Positions 8,274-17,923 of a stretch of DNA of 64,000 bases are shown one piece after another. The translations under genes were made by a program, and so were the position numbers. The DNA comes from Balneolia bacterium (lineage in GTDB: Bacteria; Bacteroidota; Rhodothermia; Balneolales; Cyclonatronaceae), in assembly GCA_022565795.1 (NCBI GenBank), contig JAIUMA010000002.1:62001-126000 (forward strand), given 5' to 3'. How positions within the stretch are numbered: position 1 is the first letter of the stretch; each line of letters opens with the position of its first letter. A model generated the notes under the pieces. That model did not search any database. It was not told where the DNA came from and was given only the letters and a program-made list of their open reading frames with translations.

Positions 8274-8858
8274 ATGGAAAGCACGTCGGCCCGATTAAGC
8301 CGGTTTTTTATTTTGCTTGGCGCAGGACTGTGGCTGGGCGGTTTCATCATGCTTGGTTTTGGTGTAGCACCGGTGAACTTCGGAATAGCCGAGCAATGGG
8401 AGCTTACCGGAACTAACCCCTCCATGCCCGATCAGGAGATCCATTACAGAACTATCGGGGGCGAGTTAACAGGCAACAGCATCCTGAGGCTTAATTTGAT
8501 GGAGTCCCTGAGCCTGCTTCTTATTGTAATCGGGCTTCTCATCGCATGGAATACGCAGACAGGAACAACGCGAAACCGGATTTTACGTACCGTTTTTGTA
8601 ACCGTAATCGCCGTCAGTTTTTATTACTATGCCATCCACGTCGGAGGCAGGCTTACCGAGCTTAGATCAACGGTCCCAATTGATTTCTCCGTGACTGATA
8701 GCGCCCTGAAAAGTGTTTTCCATCTTGAGTTCGACAGGCTGCACAACACCTACACCAGAGTGGCGTCTGTAGCTATGTTCTTCATCTTTATGCTTTTCAC
8801 ATTTACTGTGTTCGACCGTTTTCCGGGCGATAAACAGAAGGAAGAAATTTCAGGCTGA
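8274..8858 (+). CDS. DUF4149-type membrane protein
   Basis: A 194-residue integral inner-membrane protein with about four hydrophobic spans (residues ~10-30, ~75-95, ~100-120 and ~165-185). The N-terminal motif LLGAGLWLGGFIMLGFGVAP is typical of the DUF4149/TMEM205-like family, of unknown molecular function. A poorly hydrophobic loop follows the first span. It starts at an ATG 74 bp from the divergent phosphopantetheinyl transferase and ends 50 bp before lysS, with which it may be co-transcribed. Confidence 0.75.
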   Translation: MESTSARLSRFFILLGAGLWLGGFIMLGFGVAPVNFGIAEQWELTGTNPSMPDQEIHYRTIGGELTGNSILRLNLMESLSLLLIVIGLLIAWNTQTGTTRNRILRTVFVTVIAVSFYYYAIHVGGRLTELRSTVPIDFSVTDSALKSVFHLEFDRLHNTYTRVASVAMFFIFMLFTFTVFDRFPGDKQKEEISG

Positions 8859-8908
8859 GGAATACAGCCGTTTAACTACGATTATTTTTACTACCAAATC
8901 CAACGCTA

Positions 8909-10444
8909 ATGAGTAACGAAACTCCCGAATTATCGCAACACGAACTTGAAGCACAGCGGCGAGAAAAGCTGCGAATGCTCATCGAGATGGGTGTAGATCC
9001 GTATCCACATACCTTCGACGTGAGCCACAGTACAGCCGAAGCCGAAAAGCATCAGGATGAATGGGTGACCGACGGCGAGAACACCGAGAATGCTCAGCGC
9101 ATTTCCGTAGCGGGCCGCATTATGACCCGCAGAATTATGGGCAAGGCTGCTTTTTTCAACCTTCAGGATGGTCAGGGCACACTTCAGATTTACCTTCGTC
9201 GCGACGATATCGGCGTGGAGCTGTACAATACCGTATTCAAAAAGCTGATTGACCTGGGTGATATTGTTGGCGTAAAGGGTTTTCTTTTCAAAACGCGTAC
9301 CGGAGAGCTTACGCTACACGCCGAAGAGTTTGAGCTTCTCACTAAAGTTATTCGTCCGCTACCGGTTGCTAAGGAAGCCGAAGAAGACGGCAAAAAGGTT
9401 ACTTACAGCGCGTTTTCGGATAAAGAACTTCGTTATCGTCAGCGCTATGTGGATCTCGTGGTAAATCCGCACATTCGCGAGGTGTTTCGAAAGCGCAGCA
9501 AAATGGTTCAGGTGATGCGCGACATGATGACCGATCGCGGCTACCTCGAAGTTGAAACCCCGATACTTCAGCCCATTTACGGGGGCGCTTCTGCGCGTCC
9601 TTTTGTAACTCATCACAACACGCTGGACATGGACCTCTACCTGAGGGTTGCCAACGAACTTTACCTCAAGCGCCTTATCGTGGGCGGTTTTGACGGCGTT
9701 TTTGAATTCGCCAAAGATTTCCGCAACGAAGGTATGAGCCGTTTCCACAATCCGGAGTTTACACAGGTTGAGCTCTACGTTGCCTACAAAGATTACAACT
9801 GGATGATGGATTTTGTGGAGGAAATGCTTGGCGAAGTAGCACAGAAACTTCATGGGAACTCAAAAGTTCAGGTTGGCGAAAACGAAATTGATTTCAGCAA
9901 AGGCTGGAAACGAATACCGATGCTGGATGCCATTAAGGAAGAAACCGGCAAAGATTTGTTCGGTCTTGATGTTCCTGAGCTGCGCAAAATCGCTGCAGAG
10001 CTGAAAGTAGCTACCGACGACACCATGGGCGTTGGTAAAATCATCGATGAAATCTTCGGTGAGCTGGTAGAGCCCAAGCTTATCCAGCCTACCTTTATAA
10101 CCGATTATCCGATTGAGATGAGCCCTTTAGCCAAGAAGCATCGCAGCAAAGAAGGACTGGTTGAGCGCTTCGAGCTTATTTGCAACGGCAAGGAAGTGTG
10201 CAACGCATTCACCGAGCTTAACGACCCGATCGATCAGCGAGACAGACTTGAAGAGCAGGCAAAGCTTCGCGCCGACGGAGATGATGAAGCCATGAGCGTG
10301 GATGAAGATTTCCTTCGCGCGCTTGAGTACGGCATGCCTCCGACCGTAGGGCTCGGAATTGGAATTGACCGACTGGCCATGATTATGACTAATCAGGAGT
10401 CGATCCGCGACGTGCTCTTTTTTCCGCACATGCGTTCGGAATAA
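8909..10444 (+). CDS. lysS: Lysyl-tRNA synthetase, class II
   Basis: Charges tRNA-Lys with lysine. The protein is 511 residues, normal for bacterial LysS. It has the N-terminal OB-fold anticodon-binding domain ([20 protein letters not shown]), then the class II catalytic core: motif 1 around [15 protein letters not shown], motif 2 [18 protein letters not shown], and motif 3 [13 protein letters not shown] at the C-terminus. The ATG at 8909 gives the expected start. A strong hairpin terminator follows 12 bp after the stop. Confidence 0.98.
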   Translation: MSNETPELSQHELEAQRREKLRMLIEMGVDPYPHTFDVSHSTAEAEKHQDEWVTDGENTENAQRISVAGRIMTRRIMGKAAFFNLQDGQGTLQIYLRRDDIGVELYNTVFKKLIDLGDIVGVKGFLFKTRTGELTLHAEEFELLTKVIRPLPVAKEAEEDGKKVTYSAFSDKELRYRQRYVDLVVNPHIREVFRKRSKMVQVMRDMMTDRGYLEVETPILQPIYGGASARPFVTHHNTLDMDLYLRVANELYLKRLIVGGFDGVFEFAKDFRNEGMSRFHNPEFTQVELYVAYKDYNWMMDFVEEMLGEVAQKLHGNSKVQVGENEIDFSKGWKRIPMLDAIKEETGKDLFGLDVPELRKIAAELKVATDDTMGVGKIIDEIFGELVEPKLIQPTFITDYPIEMSPLAKKHRSKEGLVERFELICNGKEVCNAFTELNDPIDQRDRLEEQAKLRADGDDEAMSVDEDFLRALEYGMPPTVGLGIGIDRLAMIMTNQESIRDVLFFPHMRSE

Positions 10445-10454
10445 TGATACATTA

Positions 10455-10502
10455 AAAAGCGGGAGTCCTTCGTTAATGACGGGCTCCCGCTTTGTTTTTT
10501 TA
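10455..10502 (+). terminator. Rho-independent terminator after lysS
   Basis: Stem AAAGCGGGAG (10457-10466) pairs with CTCCCGCTTT (10484-10493) and is followed by GTTTTTTT. It lies 12 bp past the lysS stop. Confidence 0.85.
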
Positions 10503-10546
10503 ACTCATAGCCACATCATACTAACTCTTCCGCAACCGGCTTTTTC

Positions 10547-11773
10547 ATGAAATTTGAATGGTTTATCGCAAGCAGGTATTTTCGGTCCGGACGGAAGGGG
10601 TCGTCATTTTTATCGTTCATCAAGATTATGGCGGTTGGCGGAGTGGCTGTAGGTGCTGCCGGGCTGCTTATCACCCTTGCGATTGTACACGGATTTAAAT
10701 CGACTATTCAGGAAAAGATTCTCGGTTTCGGGAATCATATTGTAGTAAGCACCTACACCGGAAATCCGATCAACCGGGCCGATACACTTCTCACATTTAT
10801 AAAAGGGAAAGATGGCGTGGATACCGCCCAGCTGGCGATCATGGGTCAGGGCATGGTTCAGTCCAGAGACTTTGTTGACGGCACACTAATTAAAGGTGTG
10901 GATGAGGCAGGCGATCTGTCCGACCTTCGAAACTATATCAGCGCCGGAGTCTATGATCTGAGCCGGCAGGAAAACGGTCGCCCCGGAATTGTGATGGGGG
11001 AACGGCTGGCGCGAACGCTATCGGCCAGTCCCGGAAGCACCATTACGGTTTACACCATTCGGGGTACGCCTTCAGCCGACGAGTTTCCGGAAATCATGCA
11101 GTTTACGCTCACGGGCGTTTACCAGACGGGAATCGACATGTTCGACGACACGCTGGTACTCATTGCCTATGAGCACGCCGTCCGGCTGTTTGATATGCCG
11201 CCGCGTGTGGCCGACCAAATTGATATACGAGTAGCAAATCTCGATGATATCAGAGAGGTCCACAACCGCATACAAGCCGAACTGAGCTTTCCTTTGTACG
11301 CTGAAAACATCTACCAGACCTACAGCAACCTCTTTGCCTGGATTAATCTTCAGGAGCAGCAGATACCATTTATTATCGGAGTGATGATTATCGTAGCCGC
11401 ATTCAACCTTATTGGCGCGGTACTAATGATGGTTCTCGAACGCACGCGGGACATTGGCATTCTAAAAACTATGGGAGCGACCGATAAAGGAATTCGGGCT
11501 ATTTTCCTCTATGAAGGCCTTCTTGTAGGATTTCTCGGCCTTCTGATTGGTACGGCCATTTCACTGGCTTTTTACTGGGTGCAGACCACCTGGGGAATCA
11601 TTCCTCTGCCCGAGGAAAATTACTATATGAGCACCGCGCCTGTTGAGCCACATCTGCTCGACTTTGTGATTGTATTTGGCGTAACGATGCTGCTTTGCGC
11701 AATCGCATCCTTCTTCCCCGCTTACACAGCCGCCAAAACCGATCCACTGAAAGTTATACAGTTCGGCCGTTAA
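10547..11773 (+). CDS. LolC/LolE-type ABC transporter permease (lipoprotein release / FtsX family)
   Basis: A 408-residue inner-membrane permease with the MacB/LolCE topology: an N-terminal span (about 25-50) after a short cytosolic stretch ending FIASRYFRSGRKG, a large periplasmic domain, then three C-terminal spans from about 270. The start MKFEWFIASRYFRS and the C-terminal AYTAAKTDPLKVIQFGR are classic for LolC/E relatives, which extract lipoproteins from the inner membrane together with the LolD ATPase. No LolD gene is adjacent. Bacteroidota commonly encode such permeases apart from the ATPase. It converges on the TetR gene with a 14-bp gap. Confidence 0.9.
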   Translation: MKFEWFIASRYFRSGRKGSSFLSFIKIMAVGGVAVGAAGLLITLAIVHGFKSTIQEKILGFGNHIVVSTYTGNPINRADTLLTFIKGKDGVDTAQLAIMGQGMVQSRDFVDGTLIKGVDEAGDLSDLRNYISAGVYDLSRQENGRPGIVMGERLARTLSASPGSTITVYTIRGTPSADEFPEIMQFTLTGVYQTGIDMFDDTLVLIAYEHAVRLFDMPPRVADQIDIRVANLDDIREVHNRIQAELSFPLYAENIYQTYSNLFAWINLQEQQIPFIIGVMIIVAAFNLIGAVLMMVLERTRDIGILKTMGATDKGIRAIFLYEGLLVGFLGLLIGTAISLAFYWVQTTWGIIPLPEENYYMSTAPVEPHLLDFVIVFGVTMLLCAIASFFPAYTAAKTDPLKVIQFGR

Positions 11774-11787
11774 AACGGCTTCTGTCC

Positions 11788-12450
11788 CTACTCTGCCAGC
11801 TCACTGGCTCCTGATTTCGATACTGACTTCAGCAACAGGCGCTCATACATTTGTAGCATGTGTGCTTTTACACGCTCACGAAACTCAGCCGGATAGAGCT
11901 TCCCACGGGGTTGCTTTACGTTAAGACGCTGGCGCATCACGTTGGCTTCGATTACTATGGCATTTACCGGAGCGGTAATCGAAGTAATGGCAAGCTGCGC
12001 ATCAACCTGATTGAAAACCCCAACCTTGATTCCCTCGTTGATCGCATCCAATACAATGTTACGCACGTTGTTGAACTCCTGCACCAGCTTTACGATATCA
12101 TCCTTATTCTTGGATACAGATACATGCCGATACACAATGCGCGCATGATTCGGGTTGTCAAAGATGTAGTCAACATAGGCCAAAATCCAGTGCTTAAGCC
12201 GCTCTGCCGGGTCGGAATAGGTGTTTTCAATATTATGAAACACCGAGCCTAACTGTTCAGAAAAGCGCTCAATGACCGCGTGGAGCAGCATCTCCTTGCT
12301 CCCGAAATAGTAGGAGAGCATCGCAATATTAACTCCGGCTTTCTTAGCGATCGCCCTGGTTGTGGTTCCGTTAAAACCGGAATCCGCAAAAAGGTGCTCC
12401 GCGGCATTCAGAATGGTATCCCTTTTGGAATTCGTAGCTGTAGTACTCAT
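11788..12450 (-). CDS. TetR/AcrR-family transcriptional regulator
   Basis: A 220-residue repressor-type protein. The N-terminal helix-turn-helix domain is clear: RDTILNAAEHLFADSGF, then TTTRAIAKKAGVNIAMLSYY and FGSKEMLLHAVIERF. The ligand domain (about 60-220) is helical and not informative. The ATG at 12450 is chosen because the family starts just before the first helix; an upstream extension to 12528 adds 26 residues with no family likeness. It lies 85 bp downstream of the 2OG oxygenase gene on the same strand. The regulated genes are unknown; no divergent partner is present. Confidence 0.92.
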   Translation of the reverse strand: MSTTATNSKRDTILNAAEHLFADSGFNGTTTRAIAKKAGVNIAMLSYYFGSKEMLLHAVIERFSEQLGSVFHNIENTYSDPAERLKHWILAYVDYIFDNPNHARIVYRHVSVSKNKDDIVKLVQEFNNVRNIVLDAINEGIKVGVFNQVDAQLAITSITAPVNAIVIEANVMRQRLNVKQPRGKLYPAEFRERVKAHMLQMYERLLLKSVSKSGASELAE

Positions 12451-12535
12451 CGGCAGATTTAAGGGGAATGATATGATTGTTGCCTTAAGATCATAATTCT
12501 CTGCCTCAATAACCACACACGACACCAATTTCTTC

Positions 12536-13165
12536 TTAAAGCAGCGATTCCCTTCGGAGCCAACCGGTTAAGCTGAATCTTTCCCTTCCTGCCGGAAGCA
12601 CTTCATGCACTACCTGATCGCTTCGGAAACACACAAAGCGTCCCATTACAGGCATGATTTCCGTAAACTCTTCATCATTGTCAGGGTGATGGTACATACG
12701 CAGTTTGCCGCCATCCTCATCAGTCCAGTCGCTATTCAGGTAAAGAATACAGGTAATGAGACGATGCTGCACCTCTTGATGCTGATCCAGATGTTTTTTA
12801 TAAAAGCTGCCTTCCGGATAAACTGCGAAGTGCGCCTCGAATGAGCGGGCACTCAAATACAGAGTCCGGTTTAGTGTTTCGCGAAGCTGATCGATGCGGT
12901 CCCAGTACTGCTGTTGCAGAGGCGTAAGGCGGTCTTCATCCAGCCAGTGAATCTTATCGGTTCGGATTTCCGGTCGAAACTGAAGTTGTGTTCCGGTGCC
13001 AATACCCGCTTTGTTGAACTCGCCCTCTTCCCAATAGGCCGAAGCCTCGCTGATGAGGCCCTTCAGGAGTGCTTCATCTATAAAGTTATCAGTTACAAAC
13101 CAACCTTTTTCTGCTATTTCGTCGGCAATTTGCTCGAACAGAACAGATTCGTCGATTGTTTTCAT
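12536..13165 (-). CDS. 2OG-Fe(II) oxygenase (prolyl 4-hydroxylase-like)
   Basis: A 209-residue non-haem iron dioxygenase. The double-stranded beta-helix core shows the HxD iron ligands in YKKHLDQHQ, the strand LITCILYLNSDWTDEDGGKLR, the distal His in VVHEVLPAGRERFSLTGW, and the 2-oxoglutarate-binding Arg in the same segment. This pattern matches the P4Hc/PKHD subgroup. Substrate is unknown; relatives hydroxylate proline in ribosomal or translation proteins or act on small molecules. Its start lies 315 bp from the divergent sucD. Confidence 0.9.
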   Translation of the reverse strand: MKTIDESVLFEQIADEIAEKGWFVTDNFIDEALLKGLISEASAYWEEGEFNKAGIGTGTQLQFRPEIRTDKIHWLDEDRLTPLQQQYWDRIDQLRETLNRTLYLSARSFEAHFAVYPEGSFYKKHLDQHQEVQHRLITCILYLNSDWTDEDGGKLRMYHHPDNDEEFTEIMPVMGRFVCFRSDQVVHEVLPAGRERFSLTGWLRRESLL

Positions 13166-13480
13166 GGCAATATTATCAAAGTGGAAAAGGAAGTGCTGCG
13201 CAGTTTCATAGAATGTGGCCTGTTAGATATCCGGAGCAGGAGCTGTCCGTTTATTTGGGTGCTTAGACCATAATTAAGGTGCTTTTTTAAGCGAATCAAA
13301 TTTACGCATGAATTCAATAGGTTGATCCTTTCGGCGAATATTTATTTTCGATTCGAAAACCTGAAACAGGGCTTCACCTGCCCCGCCTCTGAAAGCGCTT
13401 TATCATTTGTCTATTCTGCATCATGCCCTTATATTCAGGCATCAAATTCACTCAAATATGTATTTAAATTATTAACGCGC
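13166..13480. other. Intergenic region between the 2OG oxygenase gene and sucD
   Basis: A 315-bp divergent spacer. The frame of sucD stays open upstream to 13322, but that stretch does not resemble SucD and contains a 15-bp palindrome, so I treat it as non-coding. It should hold promoters for both flanking genes; I cannot place -35/-10 boxes with confidence. Confidence 0.6.
13345..13359. promoter_or_regulatory. 15-bp palindrome TTTTCGATTCGAAAA upstream of sucD
   Basis: Perfect inverted repeat of 7+1+7 bp with core TCGATTCGA. It lies 121 bp before the sucD ATG and about 180 bp before the divergent oxygenase start. It is the longest of three intergenic copies of this core. An operator role is inference. 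Confidence 0.35.
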
Positions 13481-14350
13481 ATGAGCGTCTTAGTTGGAAA
13501 AAACACACGTCTTGTTGTTCAGGGATTTACCGGTAAAGAAGGTACATTCCATGCCGGACAAATGATCGAATATGGTACCAACGTAATCGGCGGCGTTACA
13601 CCGGGCAAAGGTGGCGAAAAGCACCTTGACAAGCCCGTATTTAACACCGTTGCTGACTCAGTAGAGCACGAAGGTGCCAATACATCCGTCATTTTTGTTC
13701 CACCTGCATTTGCAGGCGATGCCATTATTGAAGCTGCTCTTTCCGGAATCAAAGTTATTATTTGTATCACCGAAGGAATTCCGGTTAAAGACATGATTGC
13801 TGCAAAAGCCGTTGTGGACCGCATGGGCGCAACGCTGGTTGGGCCAAACTGTCCTGGAATCATCACTCCAGGTGAAGCCAAAGTTGGTATTATGCCGGGC
13901 ATGATTTTCTCTCCCGGACCTGTCGGCGTCATCTCCCGCTCTGGTACGCTAACGTATGAGGCAGTAGATCAGCTCACCAAAGCCGGACTTGGCCAGACTA
14001 CGGCTATTGGTATTGGCGGTGACCCTGTAATCGGAACCACGCACATCGATGCCGTTAAGCTCTTCAATGAGGATCCGGATACAGAAGCCATCATCCTTAT
14101 TGGTGAAATTGGCGGTACCGCAGAGGAAGAAGCCGCTGAGTACATCAAAGAACATGTTAATAAGCCTGTTGTAGCTTTCATCGCCGGCCGCACTGCCCCT
14201 CCAGGCCGCAGAATGGGACACGCCGGAGCTATCGTTTCAGGCGGAAAAGGTACTGCACAGGAAAAAATGGATGCCCTCTCAGCTGCTGGTATCGCTGTAT
14301 GCGAAAGCCCTGCTGTTATTGGCGAAACCATGAAATCCCTGCTTAAGTAA
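13481..14350 (+). CDS. sucD: Succinyl-CoA ligase (ADP/GDP-forming), alpha subunit
   Basis: The CoA-binding, phosphohistidine subunit of the TCA-cycle enzyme that makes ATP or GTP from succinyl-CoA. The chosen ATG at 13481 gives 289 residues, matching E. coli SucD length; an in-frame start at 13322 would add 53 residues without family likeness. The N-terminal Rossmann CoA domain is [16 protein letters not shown], and the phosphorylated His247 lies in [12 protein letters not shown]. The beta subunit gene (sucC) is not adjacent, which is common in this phylum. A strong terminator follows. Confidence 0.97.
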   Translation: MSVLVGKNTRLVVQGFTGKEGTFHAGQMIEYGTNVIGGVTPGKGGEKHLDKPVFNTVADSVEHEGANTSVIFVPPAFAGDAIIEAALSGIKVIICITEGIPVKDMIAAKAVVDRMGATLVGPNCPGIITPGEAKVGIMPGMIFSPGPVGVISRSGTLTYEAVDQLTKAGLGQTTAIGIGGDPVIGTTHIDAVKLFNEDPDTEAIILIGEIGGTAEEEAAEYIKEHVNKPVVAFIAGRTAPPGRRMGHAGAIVSGGKGTAQEKMDALSAAGIAVCESPAVIGETMKSLLK

Positions 14351-14386
14351 GACTAAATCCTGTTCTTAATGCAGAATTTAAATTTC

Positions 14387-14422
14387 AAAGCCGGCATCAG
14401 AACTCTGATGCCGGCTTTTTTT
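14387..14422 (+). terminator. Rho-independent terminator after sucD
   Basis: A 14-bp stem AAAGCCGGCATCAG / CTGATGCCGGCTTT with a 4-nt loop (AACT), ending in a run of seven or more T. It lies 36 bp past the sucD stop. Confidence 0.9.
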
Positions 14423-14454
14423 ATGGCTGAGTTTTCAGATCAAACTTTTCAGCA

Positions 14455-14489
14455 AATAAAAAAGGCACCCGGAAAACCGGATGCCCTTT
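14455..14489 (-). terminator. Rho-independent terminator after ald
   Basis: On the minus strand the stem GGCATCCGG / CCGGGTGCC (14464-14485) with a TTTT loop is followed by TTTTTTTAT. It lies about 60 bp past the ald stop and back-to-back with the sucD terminator. Confidence 0.85.
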
Positions 14490-14550
14490 CGGAGCCGTAG
14501 CTCTGCGCCTTTCGGCAGCAAGTTTAGTTAGCTGGTCTACACCAATTGCC

Positions 14551-15678
14551 TTAGTTGGCGATCATTGACATAAACTTTGTAAGCGGCGTGTATTCCATTT
14601 CGAACGCCTCAGCTACATCACGGTAAACGATTTCACCGTTGGCAATATTGAGTCCATGCTCGAGCTCACGGTTTTCACGGATGGCGTTAACCCAGCCCTT
14701 GTCTGCAATCTGTATCGCGTATGGAAGCGTTACGTTGGTAAGACCAATCGTTGATGTGTAAGGAACCGCGCCCGGCATGTTTGCCACGCAGTAATGAACA
14801 ATGCCATCAACTTCATAAACCGGATCGTCGTGGGTAGTCGGCTTCGAAGTTTCGAAGCATCCCCCCTGATCGATAGCAACGTCGACCAACACAGAACCCG
14901 GCTGGAGCTCTTTGAGCATATCACGGGTGATGAGGCTCGGAGCCTTAGCGCCCGGAATCAAAACCGCACCAATTACAAGGTCTGCACGCTCGAGCTCTTT
15001 ACGGATGTTAACTTCAGAGGAAAATACAGTAGTGATATTCTTCGGAAGAACTTCATCCAGATAGCGAAGCTTCTGCAGGTTGATGTCGAAAATCTGCACG
15101 TTAGCCCCCATTCCGGCCGCGATGCGTGCAGCGTTAACACCCACTATACCGCCACCGAGAACCATTACGCGGCCCGGCTTAACGCCTGGAATACCGCCGA
15201 GAAGTACACCGCGACCACCCATAGGACGCTCGAGGAATTTCGCACCTTCCTGAGCCGCCATACGACCGGCAACTTCACTCATCGGGATAAGCAGCGGAAG
15301 TGAACCGTCTAGTTTTTCTACCGTTTCGTAAGCAATCGCTATAGCACCGGAAAGCTTAACTGCCTCTGTAAGCTCACGGCTTGCAGCAAAGTGGAAATAG
15401 GTGAAAATAATCTGGCCTTCACGCATAAGCGGGTATTCTTTTGCGATAGGCTCTTTAACCTTCATAATCATCTCGGCTTTTGCCCAGATGTCTTCTGCCG
15501 AATCAATAATAGTAGCACCGGCTTCGATGTATAGCTCATCCGGGAAGCCGCTGCCAAGGCCGGCGTCTTTCTCGATGATCACATCGTGGCCGTGCTTAAG
15601 CATTTGGGTAACACCGGAAGGCAGCAACGCTACCCGGTTTTCGTGTGTTTTAATCTCCTTTGGAACACCAATCAGCAT
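14551..15678 (-). CDS. ald: Alanine dehydrogenase
   Basis: NAD-dependent reversible deamination of L-alanine to pyruvate and ammonia. The 375 residues match the family length. The N-terminus MLIGVPKEIKTHENRVALLP is the AlaDH/PNT signature, with the substrate-binding Lys in KVKEP (about residue 74). The Rossmann domain carries VMVLGGGIVGVNAARIAAGMG (about 168-188), followed by DVAIDQGGCFETSKPTTHDD and the catalytic region YCVANMPGAVPYTST. It is transcribed alone, with a terminator downstream and a long upstream spacer holding a palindrome. Confidence 0.97.
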   Translation of the reverse strand: MLIGVPKEIKTHENRVALLPSGVTQMLKHGHDVIIEKDAGLGSGFPDELYIEAGATIIDSAEDIWAKAEMIMKVKEPIAKEYPLMREGQIIFTYFHFAASRELTEAVKLSGAIAIAYETVEKLDGSLPLLIPMSEVAGRMAAQEGAKFLERPMGGRGVLLGGIPGVKPGRVMVLGGGIVGVNAARIAAGMGANVQIFDINLQKLRYLDEVLPKNITTVFSSEVNIRKELERADLVIGAVLIPGAKAPSLITRDMLKELQPGSVLVDVAIDQGGCFETSKPTTHDDPVYEVDGIVHYCVANMPGAVPYTSTIGLTNVTLPYAIQIADKGWVNAIRENRELEHGLNIANGEIVYRDVAEAFEMEYTPLTKFMSMIAN

Positions 15679-16031
15679 GGGTCTATCCTTAGATTTGATG
15701 GATTTATAAATAATATTAGCGCGTTTTTTGTCGGATTTATAACAGTTTAGGAGACTCGAATCGAGATAAACTACCCGTGCGCGCGGTTGGTTTTAAAAGC
15801 ACCCAAAGATACTGAAGATTGTTCAATTTCCACAAAGAAGCCTTCATCCGTACCGGTTCATTTTAATTTGTAAAAAGTGGAATTAACCCGCTTCATATCG
15901 TTATTTTAAGCCGTTGAACGCGTTATGTATAACATGCCTTCACCGGCATCGTTGGTGATGCGTAGCCGAAGCTTTCATCCATATTAACTCACACCCAAGA
16001 ACCAGTTGTCCCGCAAAAACTCCTGAAAGGA
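15679..16031. other. Intergenic region between ald and the DUF58 gene
   Basis: A 353-bp divergent spacer with no gene visible. Besides the palindrome at 15755-15765, it holds A/T-rich stretches and no clear hairpin-plus-T-run. It presumably contains promoters for ald and for the DUF58-BatA operon. Confidence 0.6.
15755..15765. promoter_or_regulatory. CTCGAATCGAG palindrome upstream of ald
   Basis: Perfect inverted repeat CTCGA-A-TCGAG, 76 bp before the ald start. Its core TCGAATCGA is the same as upstream of the MEMO-like operon, and the palindromic equivalent of the one before sucD. Candidate regulator site; function is inference. Confidence 0.35.
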
Positions 16032-16907
16032 ATGACGTCAGCCGACATCCTCAAAAAAGTCCGTTATCTGGAAATCCGAACCAAAGGATTGGTCAACAAT
16101 CTGTTTGGCGGTGAATACCTATCTGCCTTTAAAGGCCGTGGAATGGCTTTCTCGGAAGTGCGCCCCTATCAGTATGGCGATGATATCAGGATGATCGACT
16201 GGAACGTGACGGCTCGTACAGGCTCGCCCTACATCAAGATTTTTGAGGAAGAGAGGGAGCAAACGTTAATGGTTTGTGTGGATATTTCTGGTAGCGGACT
16301 ATTCGGCAGCTTCACCCAGCGCAAGCTCGATCTTGCAACGGAGCTTGCCGCAGTGCTCTCCTTCAGCGCCATCAAAAATAATGATAAGGTGGGACTATTG
16401 CTGTTTTCAAACGTAGTCGAGAAGTTCATTCCTCCGCGAAAAGGAAGACTGCACGTCCTCAGACTTATTCGTGAGCTCTACACCACGAAACCCTCGCACA
16501 AAGGCACCTCCATTTCTGAAGCACTTACGTTTTTAAGCAAAATTCTGCCGCGAAGATCCATCATCACGCTGGTTAGCGATATGCAGGACTCCGGCTATGA
16601 AAAAGACCTGAAGGTGCTCAACCGTAAACACGATCTCATTTGCCTTTGCGTAGACGATCGTCTGGAAACCGAGCTGCCCGACATTGGCCTTGTACCCATA
16701 GCCGATCCAGAAACCGGAGATCGCGCGCTTATTGATACTTCCAATAAGAAAGTTCGCTACGCTTTTGGAAGCAAGCGCCGCGAAGAACGTAAACAGCTCA
16801 GCGAAAAGCTCCGGAAGCTTCAGGTTGACCACGTACATCTGTTTACGAACGAATCCTATATAGAACCGCTGTCACGGCTGCTCCAACAACGACACAACCG
16901 CTACTGA
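16032..16907 (+). CDS. DUF58 domain protein of the BatA-type cluster
   Basis: A 291-residue cytoplasmic protein with the DUF58 signature: GRGMAFSEVRPYQYGDDIR, then IDWNVTARTG, followed by a VWA-like fold beginning VCVDISGSGLFG. In other genomes such genes follow a MoxR-type AAA ATPase and precede VWA membrane proteins (BatA/BatB). Here the downstream partners are present but no MoxR gene lies upstream. Its stop overlaps the next start by 1 nt (TGATG). The exact role of the cluster (aerotolerance or envelope stress, possibly metal insertion by chaperoning) is not settled. Confidence 0.9.
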   Translation: MTSADILKKVRYLEIRTKGLVNNLFGGEYLSAFKGRGMAFSEVRPYQYGDDIRMIDWNVTARTGSPYIKIFEEEREQTLMVCVDISGSGLFGSFTQRKLDLATELAAVLSFSAIKNNDKVGLLLFSNVVEKFIPPRKGRLHVLRLIRELYTTKPSHKGTSISEALTFLSKILPRRSIITLVSDMQDSGYEKDLKVLNRKHDLICLCVDDRLETELPDIGLVPIADPETGDRALIDTSNKKVRYAFGSKRREERKQLSEKLRKLQVDHVHLFTNESYIEPLSRLLQQRHNRY

Positions 16908-17923
16908 TGAAGTCATTCACAACATCTTTTTTACCGGTTCTTTACCTGACGTGTTTTCTCGTTTCAGCGGAATTGCTGTTTTCGACTGACCAAGCCTGGT
17001 CTCAGCCGGTTCGAATATCAGTGAGCGATGACTCTCTGCGGGCTGGTCAGCTTTTCGATGTTTACATCGTTTTTGAAGGCTCCCGTGAATTCGACAGCAT
17101 CATCTTTCCCGACAGTTCGGCCTTCTCCGATCCCTTTGAATACCGGAGCTCAGCAATAGGCTTGAACGCGCAGCAGCATGACAGCCTCAGAACCACGCTT
17201 CAGTTTTTCGGTTCATCAACTGACACTCTCAGCGGTATGTTTGCGCTTGGCATTCGTGAAGCCGATACCCTTCTCTTTGATCTGCCCGATATCACGCTGT
17301 TCTTTAAATCGAAACTGGCTGAGGAAGAAGAGCTACGACCCCTCAAGCCCATTTTCTCTTTCGGCATCTCTTTGCTTCCGTGGATTATCGGAATTCTACT
17401 GCTAACAGTACTTCTTGGCGCTGCCTGGTACATCAAAAAGAAATACTTCCCGCCTAAACCAGAGCCGAAACCGCAGCCTGCTTTTGAGCCGCCGCCACCG
17501 TTCATCAACCCAATCGATTCTCTGTCTGATGAAATTACCGCGCTCCGCGGCATGCTCAAAAACGGCGATCCCGATGATGACGTTTTTTATGTGAGATTGG
17601 GTGATGCCATCCGGGCCTATTTCGAACGCGTATATGATTTTCCGGCTTTGGAGCAGACCACACGTGAAGTCACACAGGCGCTCAAAAGCAGAAAACTTGA
17701 AGAGCAGCTGCTTCAGCGTACCGTAAAGTTGCTACAGGACTGCGACATGGTAAAGTTCGCCAAAACCGGACGAAACCGAATGCAGATGGAAGAAGACCTC
17801 AGCCGTCTTGAAGAGCTGGCATCCCTGTTCCGCACGAATGATTCGAGACTTCTGATGCAGCTGCGTCTCGAGCATGAGCGCAAGTATAAGCCCCAAACAG
17901 AAGCCGGAGGCAAAACGACATGA
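16907..17923 (+). CDS. Signal-peptide and single-span membrane protein, DUF4381-like
   Basis: 338 residues. An N-terminal signal or anchor segment (about 8-30) leads to a beta-rich periplasmic domain (about 35-145), then a transmembrane span (IIGILLLTVLLGAAWYI, ~165-180), a proline-rich linker (KPEPKPQPAFEPPPP) and a cytosolic helical domain. The last contains YFERVYDFPALEQTTREV and a later CDMVKFAKTG, matching the DUF4381 pattern. Such proteins sit between DUF58 and VWA genes in Bat-like clusters. It overlaps both neighbours (1 and 4 nt), so the three proteins are probably made together and act as a complex. Confidence 0.75.
   Translation: MKSFTTSFLPVLYLTCFLVSAELLFSTDQAWSQPVRISVSDDSLRAGQLFDVYIVFEGSREFDSIIFPDSSAFSDPFEYRSSAIGLNAQQHDSLRTTLQFFGSSTDTLSGMFALGIREADTLLFDLPDITLFFKSKLAEEEELRPLKPIFSFGISLLPWIIGILLLTVLLGAAWYIKKKYFPPKPEPKPQPAFEPPPPFINPIDSLSDEITALRGMLKNGDPDDDVFYVRLGDAIRAYFERVYDFPALEQTTREVTQALKSRKLEEQLLQRTVKLLQDCDMVKFAKTGRNRMQMEEDLSRLEELASLFRTNDSRLLMQLRLEHERKYKPQTEAGGKTT

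Noticed and set aside
13322-13480. 53-residue N-terminal extension of sucD
   Set aside because: Lies upstream of the family start, has no SucD likeness and contains the 15-bp palindrome.
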